A stretch of 64,000 bases of DNA from JBDSKH01 sp035495435 (GCA_035495435.1 DATJFV010000051.1:17934-81933), one strand, 5' to 3'; numbered from the stretch's first letter, positions 23,889 through 32,715 are shown. Notes: a model not told the origin generated them from the sequence alone. Program-made: numbers and translations.

Positions 23889-24490
23889 GCGGTCACCCCC
23901 TGACGGGCGAACGCGGCGATCGCATCAGCGGCGTTCTCGATGGCGCGGCTCGCCGCCGCGTCGTCGCGATCGGCCAGCCAGGCGAGCGTCAGCCCGTCGG
24001 CCAGGGTGACGAGGAGTCGTGCGAGATCGGGCACGGGAATGCTCCATTCGATGTGCAGGGCGGATGCGCCGGCCTCCAGGAGGCCGGCGGCGAGTGAGTG
24101 ATAACTGCGGTACTGCTCGGCCGGGAGGTCGGCCAGGTGGGGGGTCCGGAGGGCGTACTGGGTCAGCTCGAACATGGCCTGCTCGTTGCCCGGATCGGCC
24201 TTGACGTGATCGAGGTACCCGGTGAGAGCCAGCTTGATCGCCTCACGCGGCGTGCTCGCCGTCTCGAGGAAGGTGGCGGCGGCGACGCCCTCATCGGCGA
24301 CGACGAGCTCGACCACATCGCGCAGCAGCTCGTCGCGGCTCGCGACCGCGTAATGGAAGCTGGCCAGCGGCATCCCGGCCTCCGCCACGATGGCGCGCGT
24401 CGTCGCGGCCTGCAGCCCGTCGCGGGCGATCACGGTGCGCGCGGCACGCGCCAGAGCGGCACGGCGCTCGGCCGCGGGAATGCGCGCCAC
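23885..24490 (-). CDS. TetR family transcriptional regulator
   Basis: 201 aa. The N-terminal HTH is clear (ARTVIARDGLQAATTRAIVAEAGMPLASFHYAVASRDEL), followed by an all-helical ligand domain. It is the first gene of the five-gene catabolic operon and is coupled to the transporter (GTGA), so it probably regulates its own operon. A GAGGGGGG stretch 2-10 bases before the GTG is the ribosome binding site. A TTGACC -35-like hexamer sits near 24529-24534. Confidence 0.88.
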   Translation of the reverse strand: MARIPAAERRAALARAARTVIARDGLQAATTRAIVAEAGMPLASFHYAVASRDELLRDVVELVVADEGVAAATFLETASTPREAIKLALTGYLDHVKADPGNEQAMFELTQYALRTPHLADLPAEQYRSYHSLAAGLLEAGASALHIEWSIPVPDLARLLVTLADGLTLAWLADRDDAAASRAIENAADAIAAFARQGVTA

Positions 24491-24577
24491 CTCGCCCCCC
24501 TCTCGCGGTGCTGCACTGCTGCGAAGTGGGTCAAGCGTCCCAGACGCGCGTCCCGGTGCGCAAGAGGAAATTTCGGG

Positions 24578-24651
24578 TGCTCCCGCTGAGATTCGAACTC
24601 AGACTGAAGCGATTTTAAGTCGCCTGCCTCTGCCGGTTGGGCTACGGGAGC
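24578..24651 (-). tRNA. tRNA with anticodon UAA (tRNA-Leu by anticodon), short variable loop
   Basis: A 74-base cloverleaf. Acceptor GCTCCCG / CGGGAGC, D arm GCC/GGC, anticodon stem GGCGA / TCGCT with loop CTTAAAA (anticodon TAA), variable region only 5 bases (TCAGT), T arm CTGAG-TTCGAAT-CTCAG, discriminator A. CCA is not encoded (CCC follows). Bacterial tRNA-Leu normally has a long variable arm, so the class I shape is odd. Confidence 0.9.
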
Positions 24652-24663
24652 TTCGGGGTAAGG

Positions 24664-25269
24664 CTAGCTCGGGCGCAAGGCGTTCACCGTGGCCACGACC
24701 TCGTCGACGCCTCGTCGGGTGAACGACGACAACACGCCGAAGGCCGCATAGCCGGCCGCCACGACCAGCGGCTCGGCGAACGGCTTCACATCGACCGCGA
24801 CCCCGGGACCCCCGGACTCCAGCCGGGTGAGCTCGATGGTGCCGAGCTCCCCCCAAGGCATCAGCACCAGTTCGCGCGGCTCGCGTCCGACACTCCAGGC
24901 CGCCAAGCCGCGGTCATCGATCGAGGCCACCACCCAGCGGTCGCTGACAGCGTCGTAGACGTCACTCTCGCCGAGATAGGTGGCCAGGTCGGAAACCAGA
25001 GCCGGCTGCCGGCGGGCGAGCAGCACCGCCCCATCGGGGTTGTGCTCGACCACCCGACGCAGGGCGAGGATCCGCGGGCGGGCGTGCACGACCAGCACGA
25101 CGGCGCCGGCGACCATCGCGGCGGCGAACACCCACAGCATGAGACCGATCCCGGCATCCGAACGCAGCAGGACAGCACCCACCACGATCAAGGCGACCAC
25201 CACGGCCAGTCCGGCGGTCACCACGATGGCCGCGCGCCGCCGGAAACGGCGGACGAACGGGTGCCTCAC
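24664..25269 (-). CDS. Two-helix membrane protein of unknown function
   Basis: 201 aa, GTG start overlapping the NDH-2 stop (GTGA). A basic N-terminus (RRFRRR), two membrane helices at about residues 14-35 and 44-65, then a cytoplasmic domain with alternating strands (SDRWVVASIDDRGLAAWSV, ELVLMPWGELGTIEL) and a C-terminal helix. The soluble part looks like a small PH/GRAM-type beta fold, but this is a guess. Coupling to ndh suggests a linked membrane role. Confidence 0.7.
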   Translation of the reverse strand: MRHPFVRRFRRRAAIVVTAGLAVVVALIVVGAVLLRSDAGIGLMLWVFAAAMVAGAVVLVVHARPRILALRRVVEHNPDGAVLLARRQPALVSDLATYLGESDVYDAVSDRWVVASIDDRGLAAWSVGREPRELVLMPWGELGTIELTRLESGGPGVAVDVKPFAEPLVVAAGYAAFGVLSSFTRRGVDEVVATVNALRPS

Positions 25270-26588
25270 CCCTTCGGTCGTGACGCGAACTCCTCGAATG
25301 CAGCGCGCGGGGTGTCGCGCGCCGGAATGCCGACCAGGTCGCGGCGGGTCAGGAAGTTGATGATCCAGTTGCCGAAGACACGGATCTTGCGCTCCCACAT
25401 CGGCATCGCGAAACCGTGGTAACCGCGGTGCATGAACCATGCGATGAGGCCCTTGATGGCGATGCCACCCGACTGGAACACGCCCTCGTACAGGCCGATG
25501 CCGGCGACCGCGCCCTGGTTGCGGTGCACATACTCGCGCGGCGCCTCGCCGCGCATCACCGCCGTCAGGTTCTTGGCCATCAGCTTGCCCTGACGCACCG
25601 CATGCTGCGCGTTCGGCACCGTGAAGCCGCCGACACCCTGACCCTCGACCAGGTCGGGGACCGCACACGCGTCACCCGCGCCCCACGCGTCGTCGACGAC
25701 GCCGTTGTCGTCGACGACGCGGAGATCGGCCTGCACGCGCAGACGCCCGCGCTCCTCGATCGGCAGGTCGGTGTTCTTCAGGAACGGGTTGGCCATCACG
25801 CCCGCCGTCCACACGATCAGGTTCGACTCGAAGCTCTCACCCGTCGACAGTTCGATCTTGCCGTCGACTGCGCTGGCCAGCTGCGTGTCGAGGTGCACCT
25901 GGGCACCGCGCTGCTCGAGGTTCTTGATCACCCAGAGGCTCGTCTTCAGCGACACCTCGGGCATGATGCGGCCCATCGCCTCGATCAGGTGGAAGTGCGT
26001 GTCCTCCATCGAGATCTGCGCGTACTGACCGACCAGGGCGCTGGCGAAACTGCGCAGCTCGCCGAAGATCTCGATACCGGCGAAACCGCCGCCGACCACC
26101 ACCGTGGTCAGCAGCCGGTCGCGCTCCGCACCCGGCGGCAGGTTCGACGCCTTGGCGAAGTTCTCGGTCATGCGGTCGCGGATCGCCGCCGCCTCCTCGA
26201 TCGTCTTCAGACCGAACGCCTGATCGGCGACCCCGGGAATCGGGAACGTGCGCGACACCGCGCCCGCGGTCACCACGACGACGTCGTAGCGCTCCTCCCA
26301 CGCCTCGCCGACCTCGGGGGTGATCGTCGCGACCTTCTGCGCGTGATCGATGTGCGTGACCTTGGCCGTGATCACCTCGGTGTGCTTCAGGTGGCGCCGG
26401 TGGTTGACCAGCGCATGACGCGGATCGATCGACCCGGCCGCCACCTCGGGCAGGAACGGCTGGTACGTCATGTACGGCAAAGGGTCGACCATCGTCACGT
26501 GCGCCTCGCCGCGGCGGAGCCACTTCTCGAGCTTCTTCGCGGTGTAGAAGCCGGCGTACCCGCCGCCGACGATCAGGATCTTGCGCAC
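25266..26588 (-). CDS. ndh: Type II NADH dehydrogenase (NDH-2)
   Basis: 440 aa. It is a single-subunit flavoprotein that passes electrons from NADH to menaquinone without pumping protons. It has two Rossmann motifs: the FAD site IVGGGYAGFYTAKKL (about residue 6) and the NADH site VVVGGGFAGIEIFGEL (about residue 165). The FAD-binding GAGDACAVPD and QHAVRQGKLMAKN blocks and a C-terminal membrane-binding segment are also present. A GAGGAG ribosome binding site lies 12 bases before the GTG. Divergence into other NADH:flavin oxidoreductases is possible, but the length and motifs fit NDH-2. Confidence 0.92.
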   Translation of the reverse strand: MRKILIVGGGYAGFYTAKKLEKWLRRGEAHVTMVDPLPYMTYQPFLPEVAAGSIDPRHALVNHRRHLKHTEVITAKVTHIDHAQKVATITPEVGEAWEERYDVVVVTAGAVSRTFPIPGVADQAFGLKTIEEAAAIRDRMTENFAKASNLPPGAERDRLLTTVVVGGGFAGIEIFGELRSFASALVGQYAQISMEDTHFHLIEAMGRIMPEVSLKTSLWVIKNLEQRGAQVHLDTQLASAVDGKIELSTGESFESNLIVWTAGVMANPFLKNTDLPIEERGRLRVQADLRVVDDNGVVDDAWGAGDACAVPDLVEGQGVGGFTVPNAQHAVRQGKLMAKNLTAVMRGEAPREYVHRNQGAVAGIGLYEGVFQSGGIAIKGLIAWFMHRGYHGFAMPMWERKIRVFGNWIINFLTRRDLVGIPARDTPRAAFEEFASRPKG

Positions 26589-26638
26589 TATGGAACGTCT
26601 CCTCGCTGGGGAAAAACCGGTCCCAATCTACCGCGCGT

Positions 26639-27139
26639 TCAGGTCGCGCACTGACACCGGCCAGGAGACCACGTCGCACGCTCGAGCGCCAGGTCGCCGA
26701 TCGGGTTCACTCCGGGCCCCGCCGCCAGCGAATGCGCGACCAGTGCATGCAGGCACTTGACCCGGTCGGGCATGCCGCCCGCCGAGTATCCGGCGATCTC
26801 GGGAACCTGCTCGATGCTGTCGCGATCGAGCAGGTACTGCTCGTGCGCCTGCCGGTACGAATCGGCGACCGCGTCGTCGGCCAACTCGGCCGCGAGCTCG
26901 GCCATCACGCCGGTCGCCTCGAGGGTCGAAACGGATGCCGTGGCGGCCGGGTGGGACAGGTAATAGAGCGTCGGGAACGGCGTGCCATCGGGAAGCCGGG
27001 GGCTCGTGGCCACCACCGTCGGGTTGCCGCAGACACACCGCGCGGCGATCCCGATCACGCCTCGCGCGGCGCGACCGAGCTGCGCGGACACCACCGCGAT
27101 ATCCGCCTCGGACGGCGGGTCGAACGGCGGAGTGCTCAC
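26639..27139 (-). CDS. DUF501 family protein
   Basis: 166 aa. Family features are the CVCGNPTVVATSPRLPDGTPFPTLYYLSHP core (a Cys pair), and SAGGMPDRVKCLHALVAHSLAAGPGVNPIGDLAL with conserved Cys and His. The function is unknown, but the gene is widely conserved in Actinobacteria behind eno and the FtsB-like gene, as here. It overlaps the FtsB-like gene by 4 bases (GTGA). Confidence 0.92.
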   Translation of the reverse strand: MSTPPFDPPSEADIAVVSAQLGRAARGVIGIAARCVCGNPTVVATSPRLPDGTPFPTLYYLSHPAATASVSTLEATGVMAELAAELADDAVADSYRQAHEQYLLDRDSIEQVPEIAGYSAGGMPDRVKCLHALVAHSLAAGPGVNPIGDLALERATWSPGRCQCAT

Positions 27140-27654
27140 TGCGTGCCCGAATCGGACTGCTGGGGGCTGTCGACCTGCGCGGGACTGTCGAGCTGCGCCG
27201 GGGTCTCATCGGTCAGACCCGCCGTGTAGACGCTGCCCAGCAGCCCGCCGATCCAGTCGGTCTGGGTGGTCTGGATCTCGTCACTGATCGGCAGGTCGCC
27301 CTGGCTCGACTGCCCCTGCGGCTGACCCACGATCAGGTAGCTGATGTCGCCGGGGAGGATGTAATAGAGCCGCTCGCGCGCCTGCGCCTGGATGTACGCC
27401 GGGTCGGACCAGCGCGCCACCTGCGCGTTGAGGTCGTCCACATCCTGCTGCGCCTGATCGATCGACGCCTGCAGGTCGGCGATCTGCTGACGCTGCAGGA
27501 CCAGCTCTTTCAGCGGAGCCGCCAGCACCAGCAGGGCCGCGACGATCAGACCGAGAACCGACAGCGTGAACCACGAGAACCGGAAGTTGCGCAGCCACGC
27601 AGCCGGACGCCCCTCCTCAGGGAGGGCGACTGGGATGCGTCGAGCGCGGGGCAT
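27136..27654 (-). CDS. FtsB/DivIC-like septum formation initiator protein
   Basis: 172 aa. A cytoplasmic basic N-terminus, one membrane helix at about residues 31-48 (FTLSVLGLIVAALLVLAA), a coiled coil at about 50-82 (ELVLQRQQIADLQASIDQAQ), then the DivIC motif ARWSDPAYIQAQARERLYYILPGD, and a Gln/Asp/Ser/Pro-rich tail. It is a divisome component that bridges FtsQ/FtsL-type partners. It lies between eno and DUF501, the standard actinobacterial order. The ATG is 6 bases after TAGCCT. Confidence 0.9.
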   Translation of the reverse strand: MPRARRIPVALPEEGRPAAWLRNFRFSWFTLSVLGLIVAALLVLAAPLKELVLQRQQIADLQASIDQAQQDVDDLNAQVARWSDPAYIQAQARERLYYILPGDISYLIVGQPQGQSSQGDLPISDEIQTTQTDWIGGLLGSVYTAGLTDETPAQLDSPAQVDSPQQSDSGTQ

Positions 27655-27660
27655 GGGTTC

Positions 27661-27666
27661 AGGCTA
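27661..27666 (-). promoter_or_regulatory. Leaderless -10 element (TAGCCT) for the FtsB-like gene
   Basis: On the minus strand TAGCCT, six bases (GAACCC), then the ATG at 27654. It sits in the 23-bp gap after eno. Confidence 0.65.
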
Positions 27667-27677
27667 TGTCAGCCTTC

Positions 27678-28964
27678 TCAGCCGGCAGATGTGAACCGCG
27701 GGAAGGCGCTGCGGCCGGCGTAGACCGCCGCCTCGCCCAGCTCCTCCTCGATGCGCAGCAGCTGGTTGTACTTGGCCACCCGGTCCGACCGCGCCGGGGC
27801 ACCGGTCTTGATCTGCCCCGCATCGGTCGCCACCGCCAGGTCGGCGATCGTGGTGTCCTCGGTCTCACCCGAACGGTGGCTGATGATCGCGGTGTAGCCG
27901 GCGCGCTGGGCCATGCTCACCGCATCCAGCGTCTCGGTCAGCGTGCCGATCTGGTTCACCTTCACCAGGATCGAGTTCGCCGCATGCAGATCGATGCCCT
28001 TCTTCAGGCGCACCGGGTTGGTGACGAAGAAATCGTCGCCGACGATCTGCACCTTGTCGCCCAGCGCCTGGGTGAGGTGCACGTAGCCGTCCCAGTCGTC
28101 CTCGGCCAGCGGGTCCTCGATGGTCGCCAGCGGGTAGTCCTTGACCAGGTCGACCCAGAACTGCGTCAGCGTCTCGCCGGTGTAGGTGGACTTCTCGAAC
28201 GAGTAGGTGCCGTTGTCGAAGAACTCGGTCGCGGCGACGTCGAGCCCGAGCGCGAAGTCGCGGCCCGGGGTGAACCCGGCCGTCTCGATCGCCTTCAGGA
28301 TGAAGTCGAGCGCCGCACGCGCACCGGGCAGGTCGGGGGCGAAGCCGCCCTCGTCGCCGAGCCCGGTGTTCTGCCCGGCCTTCTTCAGCTCGCCCTTCAG
28401 CGCGTGGTACACCTCGGCGCCCCAGCGCAGCGCGTCGGCGAAGGTGTCGGCGCCGATCGGCAGCACCATGAACTCCTGGATGTCGAGCGCGGTGTCGGCG
28501 TGCGCGCCGCCGTTGATGATGTTCATCAGCGGCACCGGCAGCACATGCGCGTTCGGCCCCCCGAGGTAGCGGAACAGTGGCAAGTCGGCCGAGTCGGCGG
28601 CGGCCTTCGCGACCGCGAGGCTCACCCCGAGGATCGCGTTCGCGCCGATCTTGCCCTTGTTGTCGGTGCCGTCGGCGTTCTTCAGCTCCTCGTCGACCAG
28701 GCGCTGGTCGGCGGCGTCGAAGCCCTCGATGGCGGGCCCGAGCACGTCGAGCACACCGGCGACCGCCTTCAGCACGCCCTTGCCGAGGTAGCGGTCCTTG
28801 TCGCCGTCGCGCAGCTCATACGCCTCGAACGCTCCGGTGCTCGCGCCGCTGGGCACCGCGGCCCGGCTCACCGTGCCGTCATCGAGCAGCACCTCGACCT
28901 CGACGGTCGGATTTCCGCGGGAATCGAGGATCTCGCGGGCGCCGACGGCTTCGATGGCAGACAT
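27678..28964 (-). CDS. eno: Enolase (phosphopyruvate hydratase)
   Basis: 428 aa. It converts 2-phosphoglycerate to phosphoenolpyruvate in glycolysis, with Mg2+. Blocks are AREILDSRGNPTVEVEV, GASTGAFEAYELRD, LMNIINGGAHAD, the catalytic Glu in GLGDEGGFAPDL, the Mg ligands in TIEDPLAEDDW and IVGDDFFVTNP, the catalytic Lys in ILVKVNQIGTL, and SHRSGETEDTTIADLAV. An AGGAGAG ribosome binding site precedes the ATG at 28964, so eno has a leader, unlike most neighbours. Confidence 0.98.
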   Translation of the reverse strand: MSAIEAVGAREILDSRGNPTVEVEVLLDDGTVSRAAVPSGASTGAFEAYELRDGDKDRYLGKGVLKAVAGVLDVLGPAIEGFDAADQRLVDEELKNADGTDNKGKIGANAILGVSLAVAKAAADSADLPLFRYLGGPNAHVLPVPLMNIINGGAHADTALDIQEFMVLPIGADTFADALRWGAEVYHALKGELKKAGQNTGLGDEGGFAPDLPGARAALDFILKAIETAGFTPGRDFALGLDVAATEFFDNGTYSFEKSTYTGETLTQFWVDLVKDYPLATIEDPLAEDDWDGYVHLTQALGDKVQIVGDDFFVTNPVRLKKGIDLHAANSILVKVNQIGTLTETLDAVSMAQRAGYTAIISHRSGETEDTTIADLAVATDAGQIKTGAPARSDRVAKYNQLLRIEEELGEAAVYAGRSAFPRFTSAG

Positions 28965-29006
28965 GGTCTCTCCTGAACGTTCGTGGGTGGTGGCAGTGGT
29001 CCAGCC

Positions 29007-29012
29007 TAGTGT
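29007..29012 (+). promoter_or_regulatory. Leaderless -10 element (TAGTGT) for the gene at 29019
   Basis: TAGTGT, six bases (TCTGGC), then the ATG at 29019. Confidence 0.65.
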
Positions 29013-29018
29013 TCTGGC

Positions 29019-29978
29019 ATGACCTCCCCGACCCTCGCCGCCTGGATGACCGGCACCGATCCGGCCCTCGCCTGGCAGGTGCAACGCGACCTGCTCGGGG
29101 CGCCCGAGAGCCAGTGGCAGGCCACCCGCGCACGCGTCGCGACCGAGGGCATGGGGTCCCGGATGCTGGCGCAGCAGGGCGCAGACGGCCAGTGGGCGGG
29201 CGGGGCATACCTCCCCGCCGAGCAGGACGGCTGGCAGGACGACGAGGGGCAACCCTGGACCGCCACCACCTGGAGCCTGAATCAGTTGCGCGAGTGGGGG
29301 CTCGACGCCGCCGCGCTCGCCGGCACCGCCGAGAAGCTGGCGGCGAACGCGCGGTGGGAGTACGACGACCTGCCCTACTGGGGCGGCGAAGTCGACGTCT
29401 GCATCAATGCCTTCACCCTCATGAACGGGGTGTGGCTGGGAGCGGATGTGCGCGAGCTGGCGGAGTGGTTCCCGGCGCACCAGCTCTCCGAGGGGGGATG
29501 GAACTGCGAATGGGTGGAGGGCGAGACGCGGTCCTCGGTGCACTCCACGCTCAACGCGGTGCGCGGGCTGCTCTCCTACGAACGGGCGATCGGCGGCGAT
29601 GATGTGCTGCGGGCGGCGCGGAAGCGCGGCGAGGAGTACCTGCTCGGGCGGCGGCTGATGTACGCCCGCTCGGGCGAGGTGCTCGGCGCGTGGACCACGC
29701 GGCTGACCTACCCGCTGCGCTGGATGGGCGACGTGCTGCGCTCGACCGACTACTTCCGCGAGGCGGCGCTCTACGACCAGGTGGCACCCGAGGAGCGCAT
29801 CCGGGATGCGATCGAGGTCATCCGGTCCAAGCGCCGGCCTGACGGCACCTGGCTGCAGGAGCGGGTGTGGCCGGGGCGGGTGTGGTTCCCGCTCGACGTC
29901 CCCGAGGGCGAACCCTCGCCGTGGGTGACCTTCTACGCCACCCGCGTGCTCAACTGGTGGGACGCGGCGACCAGCTAG
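29019..29978 (+). CDS. Alpha/alpha-toroid protein (squalene cyclase/prenyltransferase-like fold)
   Basis: 319 aa, cytoplasmic. Repeated helical-pair motifs with Gly/Trp-rich turns (GADGQWAGGAYLP, LSEGGWNCEWVEGE, RPDGTWLQERVWPG) fit the toroid fold of squalene-cyclase and prenyltransferase superfamilies. The catalytic DxDD motif of cyclases is absent, so no cyclase activity is claimed. Its TAG shares CTAG with the stop of hisS, which faces it. The role is unknown. Confidence 0.7.
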   Translation: MTSPTLAAWMTGTDPALAWQVQRDLLGAPESQWQATRARVATEGMGSRMLAQQGADGQWAGGAYLPAEQDGWQDDEGQPWTATTWSLNQLREWGLDAAALAGTAEKLAANARWEYDDLPYWGGEVDVCINAFTLMNGVWLGADVRELAEWFPAHQLSEGGWNCEWVEGETRSSVHSTLNAVRGLLSYERAIGGDDVLRAARKRGEEYLLGRRLMYARSGEVLGAWTTRLTYPLRWMGDVLRSTDYFREAALYDQVAPEERIRDAIEVIRSKRRPDGTWLQERVWPGRVWFPLDVPEGEPSPWVTFYATRVLNWWDAATS

Positions 29979-31246
29979 GCCAGCTCGCGCAGCTCGATCG
30001 ACTCAGGCGTCGTCGCCGCATCGACGAACGCGAAGAAGGTGAAACCTTCGCCCGCGAGAGCGGCGAGCGTCGGCTTGAGGTTCTTGGGCCGCGACACCAG
30101 ACGCACCCGCTGACCCCCCGAGACGAGTCCGCGCTGCAGTGCCAGCAGGGTCGTCAACGGCACGTCGGCGTCGTGGACCAGCGCGACCGCCACCGGTTCG
30201 TCACCCCCCGCCACGTCGACCAGATCAACCAGACGTTCGAAGCCCAACGAAAACCCGGTCGCCGGCACATCGCTGCCGAGGAAACGGCCGATCATGCCGT
30301 CATACCGACCGCCGCCGCCGAGCGAGTAGCCGACACTCGGGTGCGCCAGCTCGAAGATCGGGCCCGTGTAATAACCCATTCCGCGCACCAGGAACGGATC
30401 GAAGACCAGACGGTCCACCCCTACGGCGTCACCGAGCGCGACCAGGGCGGCCACCGCATCCGGATCGGGCGCCGCGTACTCGGGCTCGGCCGGGAGCGCC
30501 TTACGGATCGCCTTCTCGCCGAACGGGTTCCACTCCATCGTCTGCGGGCGGCGGAAGAACGCCTCGAGGTTGTCGGCGGGCAGCCCCTTCTCGCGCAGCT
30601 CGGCGATCACCCCGTCTTGGCCGACCTTGTCGAGTTTGTCGATCGTGATCAGCGCTGAGTCGTGGTCGGCCGCGGCGATGCCGAGGGCGCTGAGCATGCC
30701 GATCAGGAGGCGGCGGTCGTTCACCCGGATGGTCGCGCCCTCGAGACCGAGCGCGTCGACCGTGGCGAGGGTTGCGCTCAGCAGTTCGGCCTCGGCGGCG
30801 ATACCGGGCTCGCCGATGATGTCGATATCGCACTGCACGAACTGGCGGTAGCGACCCTTCTGCGGTCGCTCGGCGCGCCAGACGGGTGCGATCTGGATGC
30901 TGCGGAACACCGCGGGAAGCTCGGCCCGGTGGGTGGCGTAGAAGCGCGCGAGCGGAACGGTCAGGTCGAAGCGGAGACCGAGGTCGACCAGGTCGAGCGG
31001 CTGCTGGGCCTCGGCGAGATCGTCGCGGGTGAGGCCGCGCTTCATGACGCCGAAGGCGAGCTTCTCGTTGTCGCCGCCGAGGCCGGCGTGCAGGCGGCTG
31101 GAGTCCTCCATGACCGGGGTCTCGATCTCGTCGAAGCCGTGCGCGCGATAGCTGTCGCGGATGACGCGCAGCACACGCTCGCGCCGCGCCTTCTCGGCGG
31201 GGAGGAAATCGCGCATGCCGCGCGGCGGGTTGACCTGGGATGCCAC
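29975..31246 (-). CDS. hisS: Histidyl-tRNA synthetase
   Basis: 423 aa. It is a class II aminoacyl-tRNA synthetase that charges tRNA-His. Motif 1 region (GMRDFLPAEKARRERVL), motif 2 (FRSIQIAPVWRAERPQKGRYRQFVQ block), the HisRS-specific RGMGYYTGPIFEL and motif 3 (ATGFSLGFERLVDL) are all present, followed by the anticodon-binding domain. The GTG at 31246 precedes the conserved start. The length and motifs exclude the HisZ paralogue. Confidence 0.97.
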   Translation of the reverse strand: MASQVNPPRGMRDFLPAEKARRERVLRVIRDSYRAHGFDEIETPVMEDSSRLHAGLGGDNEKLAFGVMKRGLTRDDLAEAQQPLDLVDLGLRFDLTVPLARFYATHRAELPAVFRSIQIAPVWRAERPQKGRYRQFVQCDIDIIGEPGIAAEAELLSATLATVDALGLEGATIRVNDRRLLIGMLSALGIAAADHDSALITIDKLDKVGQDGVIAELREKGLPADNLEAFFRRPQTMEWNPFGEKAIRKALPAEPEYAAPDPDAVAALVALGDAVGVDRLVFDPFLVRGMGYYTGPIFELAHPSVGYSLGGGGRYDGMIGRFLGSDVPATGFSLGFERLVDLVDVAGGDEPVAVALVHDADVPLTTLLALQRGLVSGGQRVRLVSRPKNLKPTLAALAGEGFTFFAFVDAATTPESIELRELA

Positions 31247-31309
31247 GGGGTCATTCTTTCAGGGTGCCGGTGATGGGGTGCGTGCGGTGTGTGTGCAGGG
31301 GCTTGCCCT

Positions 31310-31385
31310 CCCCCGGAGGTGGGTTCGAATCTTCTCCACGAATCGCTACTTATGGGTAGCATTCTTGTTCGAGTCGTGGCAGGCT
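31310..31385 (+). promoter_or_regulatory. Promoter region of the DUF222-HNH gene with a small hairpin and a LexA-like half site
   Basis: The 146-bp gap between hisS and the DUF222 gene has GCTAC-TTATGG-GTAGC (an inverted repeat) and TTGTTCGA, which equals one half of the actinobacterial SOS box (consensus TCGAACnnnnGTTCGA). The left half does not match, so LexA control is only a possibility. Confidence 0.3.
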
Positions 31386-31392
31386 GGATCTC

Positions 31393-32712
31393 ATGACCAG
31401 CCCCCTGCACGACCTCACCATCGAGGTCGCGGGCGTGCCCGATCTGCGGGCGCTGGGCGACCCACAACTGCTGGCCAAGCACGCCGAATTGGCCGCGGCG
31501 CGTCGGCAGCTGGATGCGCGGGTCGCGGTGCTGGCCGCCGAGGTGGGCCGCCGGTCACAGCGTGAACTCGGGTACGCCGGGCTGGCACAGCGCGCGGGTG
31601 ATCGTACCCCCGAACGCCTGGTCGCGCGAGTGACGGGGCTGTCGGTCCCCGAGTCGCGCGCGATGATCTCGGCGGGGGCGGCGAGCGAGGCACCGTGGAT
31701 GGCGCCCGTCGCCGACGCGCTCGCGGGAGGCGAGGTGTCGGTCGGGGCGGCGGCCGCGATCCGGTCGGGGCTCGGTGCGCCGGATGACGTGGTGAGTGCG
31801 GATGACCTGCTGACGGCCGCGCGGGCGGTGCTGGATGAGGCGGGTGCGCAGCCGCCGGAGCAGGTCGCTCGTCGGGCTCGGGATGCACGGGATGACCTCG
31901 ATGCTGCCGGGGTGGTCGACCGCGAGCGCGCGCTGCGCGACAAGAGGTTTCTGAAACTGATTCCGCAGGGAGACGGCATGACGCGGCTGCTGGGCTTGCT
32001 CGATCCGGAGTCGGCGGCTCGTATCGGCGACGCCATCGATCTGGTCACCGCGCCGCGGCGTGGCGGTCCCCGGTTCGTCGACGAGGCCGCCCGTGCGCAG
32101 GCGCAGCGCATCATCGACGACCCGCGCAGCACCGAGCAGCTGGCGCTCGATGCGCTGGTCGAGATGGTGCGCATTGCCGGGGCGGCCGACGACGGGCGCG
32201 TTTTCGGGGCGCGCCGACCGGCGGTGCGCGTGCATGTCAGCCTGGATGCCGTCGAGACCGAGCGCGGGGCGGCGACGATCGAAGGTCAGACGGCATCCGT
32301 GTCGGCGGCGAGCGCGCGGCGCATCGGGTGCGCCGAGGGCTTCGTGCCGCTGCTGTTCGACGGCACGACTCCGCTCGACCTCGGGCGGTCCGAGCGGCTG
32401 TTTACCGCGGCACAGCGCACGGTTCTGGCGGCGGTGTGGGGCGGATGCGCGATCACGGGGTGCGATCGGCCACCATCGTGGACCGAGGCGCACCACATCG
32501 ACGAGTGGGACGCGCACGGCGGGCGCACCGATGTGCGCGACGGGGCGCTCCTGTGTCTGCACCATCACCGTTGGCTGCACGACATCAAGGCGCGAATCGT
32601 TCGCACGGCGGATCGAGGGGGCGACAGATACTGGCTGCACGTGCCGGGCGCACCACCGGTCGGGCTCGAGAGCAAGAATCCGGTGCGCCGGCGGCAGGCG
32701 CGGGTTGCGTGA
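31393..32712 (+). CDS. DUF222 domain-containing HNH endonuclease-like protein
   Basis: 439 aa. An N-terminal DUF222 region (about residues 1-330; 13E12-repeat-like) is followed by a C-terminal HNH nuclease: CAITGCDRPPSWTEAHHIDEW...LLCLHHHRWLHD, with paired Cys and the His-His dyad. The family is multicopy in many Actinobacteria; its role is unclear, possibly DNA repair or mobile DNA. No terminal repeats mark it as a unit. A GC-rich minisatellite follows the stop codon. The ATG at 31393 lacks a strong ribosome binding site. Confidence 0.9.
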   Translation: MTSPLHDLTIEVAGVPDLRALGDPQLLAKHAELAAARRQLDARVAVLAAEVGRRSQRELGYAGLAQRAGDRTPERLVARVTGLSVPESRAMISAGAASEAPWMAPVADALAGGEVSVGAAAAIRSGLGAPDDVVSADDLLTAARAVLDEAGAQPPEQVARRARDARDDLDAAGVVDRERALRDKRFLKLIPQGDGMTRLLGLLDPESAARIGDAIDLVTAPRRGGPRFVDEAARAQAQRIIDDPRSTEQLALDALVEMVRIAGAADDGRVFGARRPAVRVHVSLDAVETERGAATIEGQTASVSAASARRIGCAEGFVPLLFDGTTPLDLGRSERLFTAAQRTVLAAVWGGCAITGCDRPPSWTEAHHIDEWDAHGGRTDVRDGALLCLHHHRWLHDIKARIVRTADRGGDRYWLHVPGAPPVGLESKNPVRRRQARVA

Positions 32713-32715
32713 GGT

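Noticed and set aside
29019..29978. Terpene (squalene/hopene) cyclase
   Set aside because: It is about half the usual length and has no DxDD catalytic motif; only the toroid fold pattern remains.
31300..31345. tRNA-like T-arm sequence (GGTTCGAATC) between hisS and the DUF222 gene
   Set aside because: The flanking bases do not pair as a T stem and no acceptor or anticodon arm can be drawn, so it is not a tRNA gene; an ancient att remnant cannot be shown.
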